Shown: in pieces, positions 31,501 through 37,727 of the stretch | How the letters are laid out: every line of letters starts with the position of its first letter | Numbering within the stretch: the first letter of the stretch is position 1 | Assembly: GCF_964019385.1 (NCBI RefSeq) | Contig: NC_088646.1 | Location: forward strand, 13,055,996-13,119,995 | Length of the DNA: 64,000 nucleotides | DNA from: Sycon ciliatum | Taxonomy: Eukaryota > Porifera > Calcarea > Leucosolenida > Sycettidae | Reading direction: 5' to 3' | Translations under genes and position numbers: made by a program | The notes under the pieces: generated by a model | Database searches by the model: none | What the model saw: the letters and a program-made list of their open reading frames with translations, nothing else | Told to the model about the DNA's origin: nothing

Positions 31501-34346
31501 CCAGTCACTATGAGCTCTGTACCATCCCTGTACTGTAAAAGCAGAAATTGTCGGTCGTGTAATATTTTCGGTATTCTCCAAAATCGGCGGTTCGGTGGAG
31601 GGAAATTTTTGGTAAAACCCGTTTTCCAGGTAAGTGTACTAGTACTACATGTATACAGTACCGGTTGAAACGAAATTTTCGGTGCGTTTTATTTTCGGTA
31701 AAAATTGTCGGCACTGAAATTACCGAAAATAAAACACCACCGAAAATTTCTGCTTTTACAGTACCAGAATCCACTTTATAGATACTACTTGTGTCATTAT
31801 GACTTACCTTGATTTTGTCCACCTTGGCCTCGGAGATGCCTTTTATTGCACACAGACGTTTCCTTGTTGTCATTTGAATTCCCTATGCAGCATAAAATGC
31901 GAACCAGTATTTAGAGTTTAGACCCATGTAGGGACTAAGAATAGGGTGAAACAAATTTACTCTACATGTCTACTGGTAGAAGTAGACCACTCTTCTTTAT
32001 GCAGAAAGCGGGTATTTTGATTCTGTAAAGAATCGCTCTTCAAGTTTCAAGAGATCCAGAGCTCATTTTCACTTTCATTGATCAAAAAATCAGGACCTGT
32101 GTACTTTACCAGATTCTGATTCGGTAGAGATGGTAGCACGCGGTAGAGCTACAAGTTTTAGTACAAACAGTCATACCAAACACCCTACTCAAACTGGTAG
32201 AGCTACATCTACAGTGCCGGTAGATTAATAATGAATGCATTCATCTTTATTCCGAGGCTTTCTTTTAACGGAGAGTCTCGCCCCAGACGAAACTTGCGGC
32301 ATTAGATGGAAGAGAGCTGAGAAATCCATCCACAAGCCACAAGCTAGTGCTGTTTCAAGTCCAGATCAGTGCAATGCATTGTCAGCTGATGCTGGTTATG
32401 GCCAAGTAGTCATTCAGATGCGAAAATATGATTGATATTTTCAGAAAACAACTTTATAGCAACGCTGAAAGTGACTGTGATTGACACTCTGACACAAATA
32501 TCGGATACTAGTAGGCTGGAGAGCAAGCTCAACAAGCAGCACCAGGATATCAACCACCTGAAGGCAGCCATGGAGAGATGTGTCAGGCATGTAGAAGACA
32601 CTGAGGGCAAGGCCAAGTTCCCTATCACACTTTTTACAGAAATGAAGAAGACACTCGCTGACATTACTGCTCACCACCCTGTTCAGGCTGTTGTCAGTCC
32701 AGCTAAAATCACCACACAGGGTGCCCGCATGTCCCGGAACCAAACTAAAGCCAGCCGAGCCCGTTTGGCCAAGCTACCGTGTATACATGATTGCACTGTA
32801 TTAATAATATTCGTAGCTGCTGGATCCCCAGCAGAGCTTGTGTGCAGGAACCAGCCTGCCAAACTGAAAATCCAAGCATGTTTGGTGATACCTGCATCGA
32901 AGTTCGCTTTTCTCGGAGACTTGGGATGGTTTTGTATGTGGTGTGTTGCACACAGCAGGGAGTCGTAAAATACCGGTATTTTACGATTCCCTGGCACACA
33001 GGCACTTCCTTTGAACTTACCATAATTATTGCACCTGAAATCATTGCAGTTAGGCTGTCATCACAATGCGTCTACGTCCACGTAAAGGAGTTTTTGGTCT
33101 GTTGCCATGATGATCCATGTAGGGGTGAAAACAGGAGCAGAGGAAACGGGAAACGTAGACGTGGTAGGGAGGGGGGGGGGTATACAACTATTTTGAACTA
33201 AAACGGGTGGACGTGCGTATCTTTCCCAGTCTTCTCCCGAACCACCTTGTACATGCGTTTGAATTTTCAAATTTCTCCAAAAATGTGACTGTGTCGCTGT
33301 GTACGGGTCACGAACTGTGCCTGTGTGATGATATGACCACCCGTTTTGGATTTTTCACCATAGACGTAACGGTTAGTTGGTATGGGCTTTGCGGTTCCAC
33401 GAACCCATTCTCAAGTTACTCTTATAAACGGGAGCTAAGGGTGCGTTCTTAAATCCTCTCGGAAAAGTTGGAGACTCTCCGAAAAGTTCGAGAGCTGTTC
33501 TTATATCCTCTCCGACTTTTAGGAGGCTCTCCAAAGCTCTCCAAGCTTCAGAGGTGGTTGAAACTTGGAGATTCCCGCGGTTTGGGATCAGCGCATGCGA
33601 ACTACGACTAAAAGCCACGTGTTCATCATGAGTATACGCATTTTCCTTTTCGCATACGCACACGTGCATTACTAGTATTCATCACTCAAGATCGCGGCCC
33701 CTTTGGCGCTTCATTTTGCTTGACACGTGCAAAATATCTCCGAATTCTTCGAGACCCGTTCTTGAGTAATCCCAGTTTCTTCGACTTCTCTTTTCTTCTT
33801 CTTCTAGAAGCTAGAGAATATAAGAACGCACCCTAAGTCTGTCAGAGCGGGAGGGGGGGGGGGGGAGTACAATCATACCTTTATCGTGCATATACCAGCA
33901 GATTTGAGCTTCTTGATGTCAGCCACATTCTGGAAAACGATATAATTATACAGTCACGAAAAGAACACAACTGCTCAGGCTTTGGACCATGATGAGATCA
34001 GGTTGAAATCAAGGCCCAGGTCACGTGGACATTTGTACAAAACGTTCCATACAACCATACCGTACTACCAAGTTTTATTATAGAGCAGTAATAGCGTCCA
34101 AGAAGCTATACATGTGCACTCCTATTTCCAGGACAGAACTTACAATTCCATGGTTTTGCAAAATATCAATATCCTGGAAATATGACTGTGAATGAAAACA
34201 GAAAAAATATAAAGTCATGTAGCAAGTTACGATATTAGTCATGGACTGTGACCATGTATTATGAAGATGAAGGACTCGTAGGCTCGGTATACCTCTCCTT
34301 CTTCTGCTTCAATCACTTCTTGGTCACAACTTGGAAGTTCTTCCAT
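4559..34346 (-). CDS. DMC1: DMC1 meiotic recombinase, complete, 19 coding exons
   Basis: RecA/RAD51-family ATPase that forms filaments on single-stranded DNA and drives strand exchange between homologues in meiosis. Coding exons in gene order: 34293-34346, 34144-34173, 33879-33929, 31808-31882, 30768-30788, 28214-28296, 27972-27985, 23734-23772, 21139-21180, 16662-16726, 15775-15782, 14612-14703, 13575-13648, 13192-13306, 12375-12406, 12052-12070, 10828-10837, 6174-6290, 4559-4628. Every junction is GT-AG with matching phase. The sum is 1,011 nt, or 336 residues (human DMC1 has 340). Visible: helix-hairpin-helix N-domain ([10 protein letters not shown]), FxxA polymerisation motif FLTA, Walker [10 protein letters not shown], Walker B LLVVDS, loop-region [20 protein letters not shown] and the typical C-terminus ending DAKE. 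I see no stop or frame break. The N-terminus is a few residues shorter than human, so one further tiny exon could be missed between exons 1 and 2. Introns are filled with transposons. Confidence 0.96.
5040..5790 (+). mobile_element. Ty3/gypsy retrotransposon fossil, fragments
   Basis: In the last DMC1 intron. One frame has a gag-like stretch ([18 protein letters not shown]) of the kind found in K02A2.6-type Ty3/gypsy elements. Others resemble the end of the integrase core (LSYRTTPHA) and the integrase C-terminal region (VRDYR, then W-I-H-G-T-V and V-E-Q-V-P). No LTR pair is visible. It is an old, broken relic with several breaks. Confidence 0.7.
6499..9077. mobile_element. TTAA-flanked insertion, innermost level of nest
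   Basis: About 2.58 kb bounded by the short TIR GGAGGCTCC / GGAGCCTCC and by TTAA on each side (6495-6498, 9078-9081). It sits in the internal TTAA of the foldback element's left TIR: deleting it and one TTAA restores AGGGGAAGTTAAGGCAAAA, the mirror of the right end. The interior holds a long CA/CG-rich block and no coding sequence that I recognise. Confidence 0.75.
7823..8290. repeat. CA/CG alternating purine-pyrimidine block
   Basis: About 470 bp dominated by CACACA, CGCGCG and GTGCATGC, including several copies of an 18-20-bp unit with CGCACGTGCATGC. It is broken near 8140-8200 by ordinary sequence. Long open frames rich in His, Thr and Cys on both strands are by-products of the repeat. 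Such tracts can adopt Z-DNA. Confidence 0.9.
10286..10380. mobile_element. Fragment of CTGTAAA-type TA MITE
   Basis: Starts TACTGTAAAACCGGGAATTT and shares TATTTTCGGTATT and GGTTCGGT with the left half of the copy at 31533-31761. No right terminus is found nearby, so it is a left-end relic. Confidence 0.6.
10522..10538 (+). repeat. G17 homopolymer
   Basis: Seventeen consecutive G bases inside a DMC1 intron. Other runs of G or C of about 10-16 bases occur near 7808, 28028, 33853, 43832, 55535, 59621 and 60419. Confidence 0.95.
10828..10837 (-). other. DMC1: DMC1 microexon 17, 10 nt
   Basis: Ten coding bases, CCACAATGTC, flanked by an AG acceptor and a GTAAGT donor. Joined to exon 16 (ending G) and exon 18 (starting G) they read Ala-Thr-Met-Ser-Phe-Gln, matching the conserved DMC1 segment GATMTFQADPKK. 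Without them the frame is lost between TADPG and FQADP. The position was fixed by requiring correct phase, conserved residues and splice sites together. Confidence 0.88.
11590..12029. mobile_element. 440-bp foldback MITE with TA duplication
   Basis: TIR CCGTATTTCCTCGATTAATA, mirrored at the right end, with TA on both sides (11588-11589, 12030-12031). The centre (about 11690-11815) is a nearly perfect palindrome. Its right end is only about 21 bp from the donor of DMC1 exon 16. Confidence 0.88.
12530..12686. mobile_element. 157-bp MITE with TA duplication
   Basis: Ends CTGTATTTTCTG and CGGCAATACTGG-type inverted copy ending ATACGG, with TA on each side. It lies between DMC1 exons 15 and 14. 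TIR identity is imperfect, so it is older than the neighbouring 440-bp element. Confidence 0.65.
13341..13382. repeat. ATG/ATC trinucleotide repeat with palindrome
   Basis: Runs of GAT followed by ATC units, giving a short self-complementary microsatellite, next to DMC1 exon 14. Confidence 0.9.
15229..15643. mobile_element. 415-bp MITE rich in AACCCGGGTT palindromes
   Basis: TIR GGCTGTGTTTACATGA, mirrored at the right end, with a 3-bp TGA duplication (15226-15228, 15644-15646). The interior repeats the palindromic word TTTCAACCCGGGTTGAAA or close variants about seven times. A 3-bp duplication and a GGC end would suit a PIF/Harbinger-derived MITE. It lies between DMC1 exons 12 and 11. Confidence 0.82.
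15775..15782 (-). other. DMC1: DMC1 microexon 11, 8 nt
   Basis: Eight coding bases, AATACCTT, preceded by TTTCCTACAG and followed by GTATCC. They supply Asn-Thr-Phe of the conserved FIDTENTFRPDRL run: exon 10 ends ...IDTE and exon 12 begins with the last base of the Phe codon, then Arg-Pro. An eight-base exon is near the lower size limit for vertebrate and invertebrate microexons. I found no other site between the two neighbouring exons that fits residues, phase and splice sites. Confidence 0.82.
16190..16570 (+). mobile_element. Ty3/gypsy gag fragment, fossil
   Basis: Frames contain a gag-like stretch ([18 protein letters not shown], then LLTAHYKDK), the same family type as the relic at 5040-5790, and further downstream [10 protein letters not shown]. 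No LTRs are visible. Old and broken, with several breaks. Confidence 0.6.
17345..18507 (+). pseudogene. Harbinger DDE transposase (HARBI1-like), one frame break
   Basis: Two overlapping frames, 17345-17890 and 17866-18507, together cover a full-size PIF/Harbinger nuclease of about 385 residues. Seen in order: an N-terminal helical region, a helix-turn-helix-like segment ([20 protein letters not shown]), then the catalytic core with GAIDGSHI (first Asp), YIIGDSAY (second Asp) and [14 protein letters not shown] (Glu). The tail is acidic. The frames join around 17865-17885, where one base appears to be missing in a region that should read [15 protein letters not shown] short intron is a less likely explanation. 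Confidence 0.93.
19570..20364 (-). pseudogene. Harbinger Myb/SANT-like partner protein
   Basis: The frame starts at 20364 (MDGSDQAQ), and its first 80 residues look like a trihelix/SANT domain: [13 protein letters not shown], then [21 protein letters not shown] long Ser/Lys-rich linker and a basic tail follow. One in-frame TGA interrupts the domain, so the uninterrupted frame begins only at 20106. In this superfamily such proteins bind the element ends and import the transposase to the nucleus. Position and orientation fit that role. Confidence 0.8.
20487..20665. repeat. Threefold tandem repeat in Harbinger element
   Basis: Three diverged units share CTTTTC(A/T)AAGTC, AGGTCAAAG and TTACATG. 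They lie upstream of the Myb-like gene inside the transposon. Confidence 0.75.
21738..21945. mobile_element. 208-bp MITE with TA duplication
   Basis: TIR CTGTATAAGTACAAATTTTC at both ends, flanked by TA. It lies in the DMC1 intron between exons 9 and 8. Confidence 0.8.
22375..23283 (+). mobile_element. LTR retrotransposon fossil, Ty3/gypsy-like
   Basis: Two copies of a roughly 155-bp segment (22375-22535 and 23124-23283) are about 95% alike and read like an LTR end followed by a primer-binding site (TGGCGCCCAACGTGGGGC type, complementary to tRNA-Lys). Between them is a stretch resembling the integrase C-terminus ([15 protein letters not shown]). A second, different primer-site-like sequence complementary to tRNA-Leu starts at 22635. 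The region is a mosaic of at least two relics, broken in several places. Confidence 0.7.
22518..22584 (-). other. tRNA-Lys-like sequence continuous with a primer site
   Basis: On the minus strand, about 65 bases match the D-arm-to-3'-end part of a tRNA-Lys with anticodon CTT (AGAGCATGAGACTCTT, then GTGGGTTCAAACCCCACG). CCA is present at the 3' end but the 5' acceptor strand is absent. It is not a working tRNA gene. It begins exactly at the primer-binding site that follows the LTR fragment. Confidence 0.72.
24791..25747 (+). pseudogene. Unrecognised protein-coding remnant in 3.1-kb element
   Basis: Three plus-strand frames in succession have protein-like composition. One contains [19 protein letters not shown] and then [14 protein letters not shown] second (from 25002) contains [19 protein letters not shown] and [20 protein letters not shown] third (to 25747) contains [19 protein letters not shown] and [18 protein letters not shown]. 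They may be exons or one gene with frame changes. A part is repeated at 26400-26600. I see no DDE motif or zinc ligands that would mark a transposase. They could equally be captured host exons. Confidence 0.4.
25802..25960. mobile_element. pogo/Tigger-like MITE fragment
   Basis: Starts TACAGTCAGAACTCGCTTAT followed by repeated TATCCGG words, typical of pogo-type mariner ends. It sits between the two repeats of the 3.1-kb element. No clear right terminus is seen. Confidence 0.55.
25970..26600 (+). repeat. Internal duplication in 3.1-kb element
   Basis: Resembles 23853-24225 and 24790-25015 at roughly 80-85%: shared words include TTTGGGAAGTTTTGCCTCGTG and GCAGCGAAGCGCTCGTCAGC. The stretch that separates the two parts in the first copy is absent here. 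The coding part corresponds to the AKRSSAT(K/R)RLL region. Confidence 0.8.
26975..27357. mobile_element. 383-bp MITE, AGGGAGGTT ends
   Basis: Inverted ends AGGGAGGTTTAGT / ACTGAACCTCCCT, with further CACGTAA matches inside. Flanking bases do not give a clear duplication. A fragment with the same left end lies at 59215. Confidence 0.7.
27573..27621. mobile_element. Right-end relic of the CAAGAG family
   Basis: Ends GGGGGTTATGTACTCTTG after GCTGCACACTC, the right terminus seen in the MITEs at 43511 and 56689. The left end is not found. Confidence 0.6.
27972..27985 (-). other. DMC1: DMC1 microexon 7, 14 nt
   Basis: Fourteen coding bases, TAAATTAATGGGAG, between CAACAG and GTGAGT. They complete Asp, then give Lys-Leu-Met-Gly and the first base of Gly, so the protein reads SSELDKLMGGGVESM, matching human QEFDKLLGGGIESM. 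One conserved Leu is Met here. The neighbouring introns are about 0.2 kb and 4.2 kb. Confidence 0.88.
28541..29085. repeat. Tandem pair of 280-bp units with a tRNA-like B box
   Basis: Two units (28541-28823, 28824-29085) share GCCTTGATGAC, AAGCATAGG, CTTCCAAGTTGCT and TTTGATGGTACGGTACGG. On the minus strand each has a B-box-like GGTTCGAATCCC (or close) and a weak A-box-like stretch, suggesting a tRNA-derived SINE or tRNA relic that was duplicated. Confidence 0.65.
30363..30716. mobile_element. 354-bp MITE, CTGTCCCC ends, 6-bp duplication
   Basis: Ends CTGTCCCCACAG / CTGTGGGGACAG, flanked by ATTAGG on both sides (30357-30362, 30717-30722). The interior is rich in CGCG and GCATAAT words. It belongs with the copies at 34676 and 55699 and lies about 50 bp from the donor of DMC1 exon 5. 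Confidence 0.88.
30790..32785 (+). other. Orphan plus-strand coding-like segments inside DMC1
   Basis: Several plus-strand frames have protein-like composition: near 30800-30935 ([19 protein letters not shown]), 31000-31185 ([20 protein letters not shown]), 32235-32430 ([17 protein letters not shown]) and 32440-32785 ([20 protein letters not shown], coiled-coil-like, then [16 protein letters not shown]). Some abut AG and GT. They interleave with DMC1 exons 4 and 5 on the other strand. I do not recognise the protein. It may be an antisense gene, captured exons or chance. Confidence 0.3.
31533..31761. mobile_element. 229-bp MITE with TA duplication, CTGTAAA ends
   Basis: TIR CTGTAAAAGCAGAAATT at both ends with TA flanks. 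The interior is full of TTTTCGG and CCGAAAA. It is the whole copy of the family that is split at 6410-10060, and lies about 46 bp downstream of the donor of DMC1 exon 4. Confidence 0.87.
33439..33833. mobile_element. 395-bp Harbinger-type MITE, TAA duplication
   Basis: Ends GGGTGCGTTCTTA / TAAGAACGCACCC flanked by TAA on both sides, the classic PIF/Harbinger target. The interior has CTCTCCGA and TTCGAGA-like words. Its right end is about 44 bp from the donor of DMC1 exon 3. Confidence 0.85.
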
Positions 34347-34675
34347 TGCGAGATAGTACCTAACCACAATGGGCAGGAAAGGTTAGGAAATTCGTGGGCG
34401 GCCTCGACTAGTGCGGCTACTCTGAACACACGCTCAGCGCGTATTTCTCAAAATAGCAAAGAACTAAGCTCAACGAGTTACGTTCAGGCAGGTTACAGCA
34501 CTTTAATGCAAACAAAAAAGACCCACAACCAGTAAGGACCTATTGGTAAAATAATTGCACAAGAACAAGACGATACACTTCACTATCTAGTGAAAATGAC
34601 GGATTCAAAGTACAGAGTGCAGCAAAGCCGAAGAAGGGTCCAAAGGTCAAAGGTGCATTCATGTAGATCTACAGT

Positions 34676-35028
34676 CTGTCCCCGGGGAAAATTGCGGAAA
34701 AAAATCGCAAAAAACGCGGGGAAAAACGCGGCATAATATGGCATAATTTGCGGTGAATTTGCGGTAAATATGCGGTGAATAATATTGATCTGCGGCAATT
34801 TTCAGTGAGTATGTAGTGAAATCAATCAGTTACAAGTCTCTGGTGTAAGCACTCGTCATATTTGAGTAAAAAGCCGCCACGATGAGACGTTGCTGACCGA
34901 ACAGTGCACTGTGTGTACGTGTAGTGCAACAAAAAAGTTCAAAAAACGCGGGAAAATCGCGGAAAACGCGGTCTTTTAAAAAATCGCAAAAAACGCGGCC
35001 GCGGAATTGCAATTTTCCCCGGGGACAG
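34676..35028. mobile_element. 353-bp MITE, CTGTCCCC ends, 6-bp duplication
   Basis: Ends CTGTCCCCGGGGAAAATTGC, mirrored on the right, flanked by TACAGT (34670-34675, 35029-35034). The interior repeats TTGCGG and ACGCGG. It lies between the DMC1 and RPL4 genes. Confidence 0.9.
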
Positions 35029-35144
35029 TACAGTGCATGCCGGCAACTGAAATCCGACCACCTTGGCGGATTTCAGTTGCCAGCACTGTCCATGTACATT
35101 GTATACAGTAAAAGCTGGATCGGGCTCCGCCAAAAATTACTTTT

Positions 35145-35265
35145 CCGAACGAAAAACGCGAAATTCGTGATGCTAAACCTCGGATACTGGACCGCCCGGG
35201 TGCAATACCGAGGTTTTAAAACTAAACGATTTAGCATCACGAGTTTCGCGTTCGTCAACGCCATG
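35145..35265. repeat. Inverted repeat, intergenic
   Basis: Arms starting CGAACGAAAAACGCGAAATT and ending in the mirrored TTTCGCGTTCG share the word GTGATGCTAAA. A further direct copy of the CTAAACCTC word is near 35370. Probably a MITE relic, ends unclear. A shorter hairpin (arms about 17 bp, word AACTGAAATCCG) lies at 35039-35083. Confidence 0.55.
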
Positions 35266-35465
35266 TATGCGCGAATTCTGTTTGCCGTCCTCATAACGCC
35301 AACCCTGTCACTAATTATTATTAGTTCGACTTCCCTTGAAATGCACGAACGAGAATTTCGTCTTGCTAAACCTCCGTAATAATTATCTGACGATTATGGG
35401 GATAATGCACACACAATGCGCATCCACACAAAAGAGGACAGGTTTGATAAAAGAAAAACAAAAAG

Positions 35466-35471
35466 TTTATT
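35466..35471 (-). terminator. AATAAA poly(A) signal overlapping the RPL4 stop
   Basis: The RPL4 stop codon and following bases read TAATAAAC on the minus strand, so AATAAA overlaps the stop. It implies a very short 3' UTR, usual for ribosomal protein mRNAs. No other AATAAA is seen just downstream. Confidence 0.6.
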
Positions 35472-37727
35472 AGTTCTTCTTGGCAGCGGCCTTCTTGGCA
35501 CGGTTGCGCTCTTGACGAAGTTGCTCGGCACGACGAGTAGACTTTGCGTGCGGGTTGAGACGGATCATAACCTGCACATTCTTCAGTGGGTTCTTCTTCA
35601 ATGGAGCGCGGTGGCCGTTGGGACTGCAACAGCAAATAGTAAAAAACAACAGGGAGAGTCTCAGAGAAATTCCCAAACAGCATAACATGCCTTGGCCTGT
35701 AAGCACGGGTCTCTACTGTAAACCGGGAAATGTTTGCAATTTTCGTTAAGAGTATGAAATTGCAATAAAATAGGTCAGTGTGAACCTAGACCAATAGTAA
35801 TTTAACAAATGACTCCAGTCGCAAATACTGCCAAGTGCAAATTGGTCTGCGCTTGAAATCGCCGCTAACACAAAGTTGAAATTGACTCCAGTCGCAAACA
35901 TTACTAAGAGGGGATCGGTCTGCGCTCGAAAGCGCGAACTAACACAAAGTCCCGCTTTACAGCACTCCCATAAGTGAGTGGTGGCTATGGGAAATCATAT
36001 CGCCAAGCTACTTTAGTCACCAGCTAACATACGTTATAGCTTTCTACCAACAATGTCATGCATCATCAGGGTTCCAGCCAGGTCGACAAATGAGTAGGGG
36101 AGGGGCTCAATTAGAGTAGGGGGCATGACGCCCCCTTTGACTAGAGCCCTGCATCATGAAGACGAAGCAAAACACTTGGTGGTCCAAATACGAAACCAGA
36201 GTTACCTGGAAGTAACATGGCTCAAATCTACAAAATGCCAGTAAACATAATATCACTGGCAGTTTGGTATAATTTAGCTAACACTCACCGGCGACGACGG
36301 AGCTGACGCTGGACTTCGTCGGAGTTGATAATGCGGGCCAAGTCGGTGTTGACCATCTTGGGGCGTGGCAACCTGCAACATGACCAGCATCAGAATCAGA
36401 ATTAGGCTATAGCAAGAATACCCCAAAGAGCAAAGCACACAAGAGCAACAATCACGGTACATATGGCAAGGAACTTGATTATGGAAATTAGAAAGATATA
36501 CACAGATCTCATCACAAAGCATAAGGGCAAGCTAACCTGAAGTTAGACTTGATGGACTGCCTCCTGGTTGTTCCATAGATGGTGTCAAGCTTCTCAAAAG
36601 CACCCTTAGACCAGATGATGAAGCGACCCAAGTGTCCACCGGGAGCAAGCTGAAGAAGGTTGAGGTGATCAACATTGGCAAGCTCAACTCCTGGCAAGTT
36701 GCGGAAAGCCTGAGTAACACCCTGGTCTTGACTGTAGACAATCAGGGGTCCGCGACGCTGAGTATGACGGCGATTGCGCATTTTACCCTTTCCAGCTCTG
36801 ATTTTGCGAGAGTCCTTGCTCTTCTCTACATCAGCATATGCCTTAAGGCTTTTCAACAGGGCAACGGCAGCGGAGGTCTTAGAGATGCTCTCAATGGAGC
36901 TGTTTACAACCAAGGGAACTTCCTGGATCTCCTGGATGCGGTGACCACGGGCCATGACAAGACCAGGAAGAGCAGAAGCTGACAGAGCTGAGCAAGTGGC
37001 AAAGCGCTTCTGGTTCAGGTTGATCTTGCGGTGCCATCTCCTCCAGATCTTGGTGGGGGCGAACATGCGTCCACCACGGCACATCTGTATGTAAATCGGT
37101 CAAGGCTTAAATATTTTACAGGCACCCATACTACAATGAAGAAATTCACAGCATAGTTAAACCCAACATGCTGCAGACACAAACTTACAAACATACAAAT
37201 TTTAAAATGCGAAAAACCTACAAAAAATGCACTTCTTGGTGACCAGTATTTAAAATGTGGTTGCTGCAACCGAATAGATTGCTTGGGGAGCCGTATAACC
37301 AACTAACACTTCACCTGGTAAATACACAAGCACAAATGAAATGAAAAAAGTTCAAATTTAGTAGTTGAGGATACGTTTCCGAATGCTCCCTGGCCGGAAC
37401 GGTGAGTACCACCTCCAGACACACGAGGGATACGTGCAACAGCACGTCCAGTACCCCAAGACTCTGCACTGGTCTGGTGACCCGCCATCTTGCTCACTGC
37501 ATAAGGTTGGCGACGGTTCTTTGCCATGTTGGTGTGGACAAAGTGGACGACATCGGGTCTGATAGGTGCCTTCAGCACAGCAGGCATAAGAGCCTGCTCG
37601 CCGGAGGTTTCACCTTGGTCATTGAAGACCTGGACGAGTGGTCTGGTGGCCTGAAACAAAGCAATACATACCTTTAGACCGGGATACCTCAGAGGAAGGA
37701 GCACAATAAAAAAAAGAAGCTCACCAT
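35470..37727 (-). CDS. RPL4: Ribosomal protein L4 (uL4), complete
   Basis: Large-subunit protein whose extended loop lines the peptide exit tunnel. Coding exons in gene order: 37725-37727, 37375-37650, 36537-37084, 36289-36372, 35470-35623. The total is 1,065 nt, 354 residues. The first coding exon is only ATG, immediately followed by GTGAGC, a layout common in ribosomal protein genes. Landmarks: [80 protein letters not shown] and [19 protein letters not shown]. The Lys/Ala-rich tail is shorter than in human RPL4 (427 residues). I see no defects. A pyrimidine-rich stretch just before ATG (TTCTTCTCTCTCTTTC) is a likely 5'TOP. Confidence 0.97.
35809..35951. repeat. Tandem duplication in RPL4 intron 4
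   Basis: Two units of about 70 bp share GACTCCAGTCGCAAA, GGTCTGCGCT and CTAACACAAAGT. Confidence 0.8.
36067..36151. mobile_element. 85-bp MITE in RPL4 intron 4
   Basis: Ends CAGGGTTCCAG / CTAGAGCCCTG, flanked by CATCAT on both sides. A similar right end follows the BEL element near 55500-55561 and a left-end relic lies near 6013. Very small for a mobile element. Confidence 0.65.
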
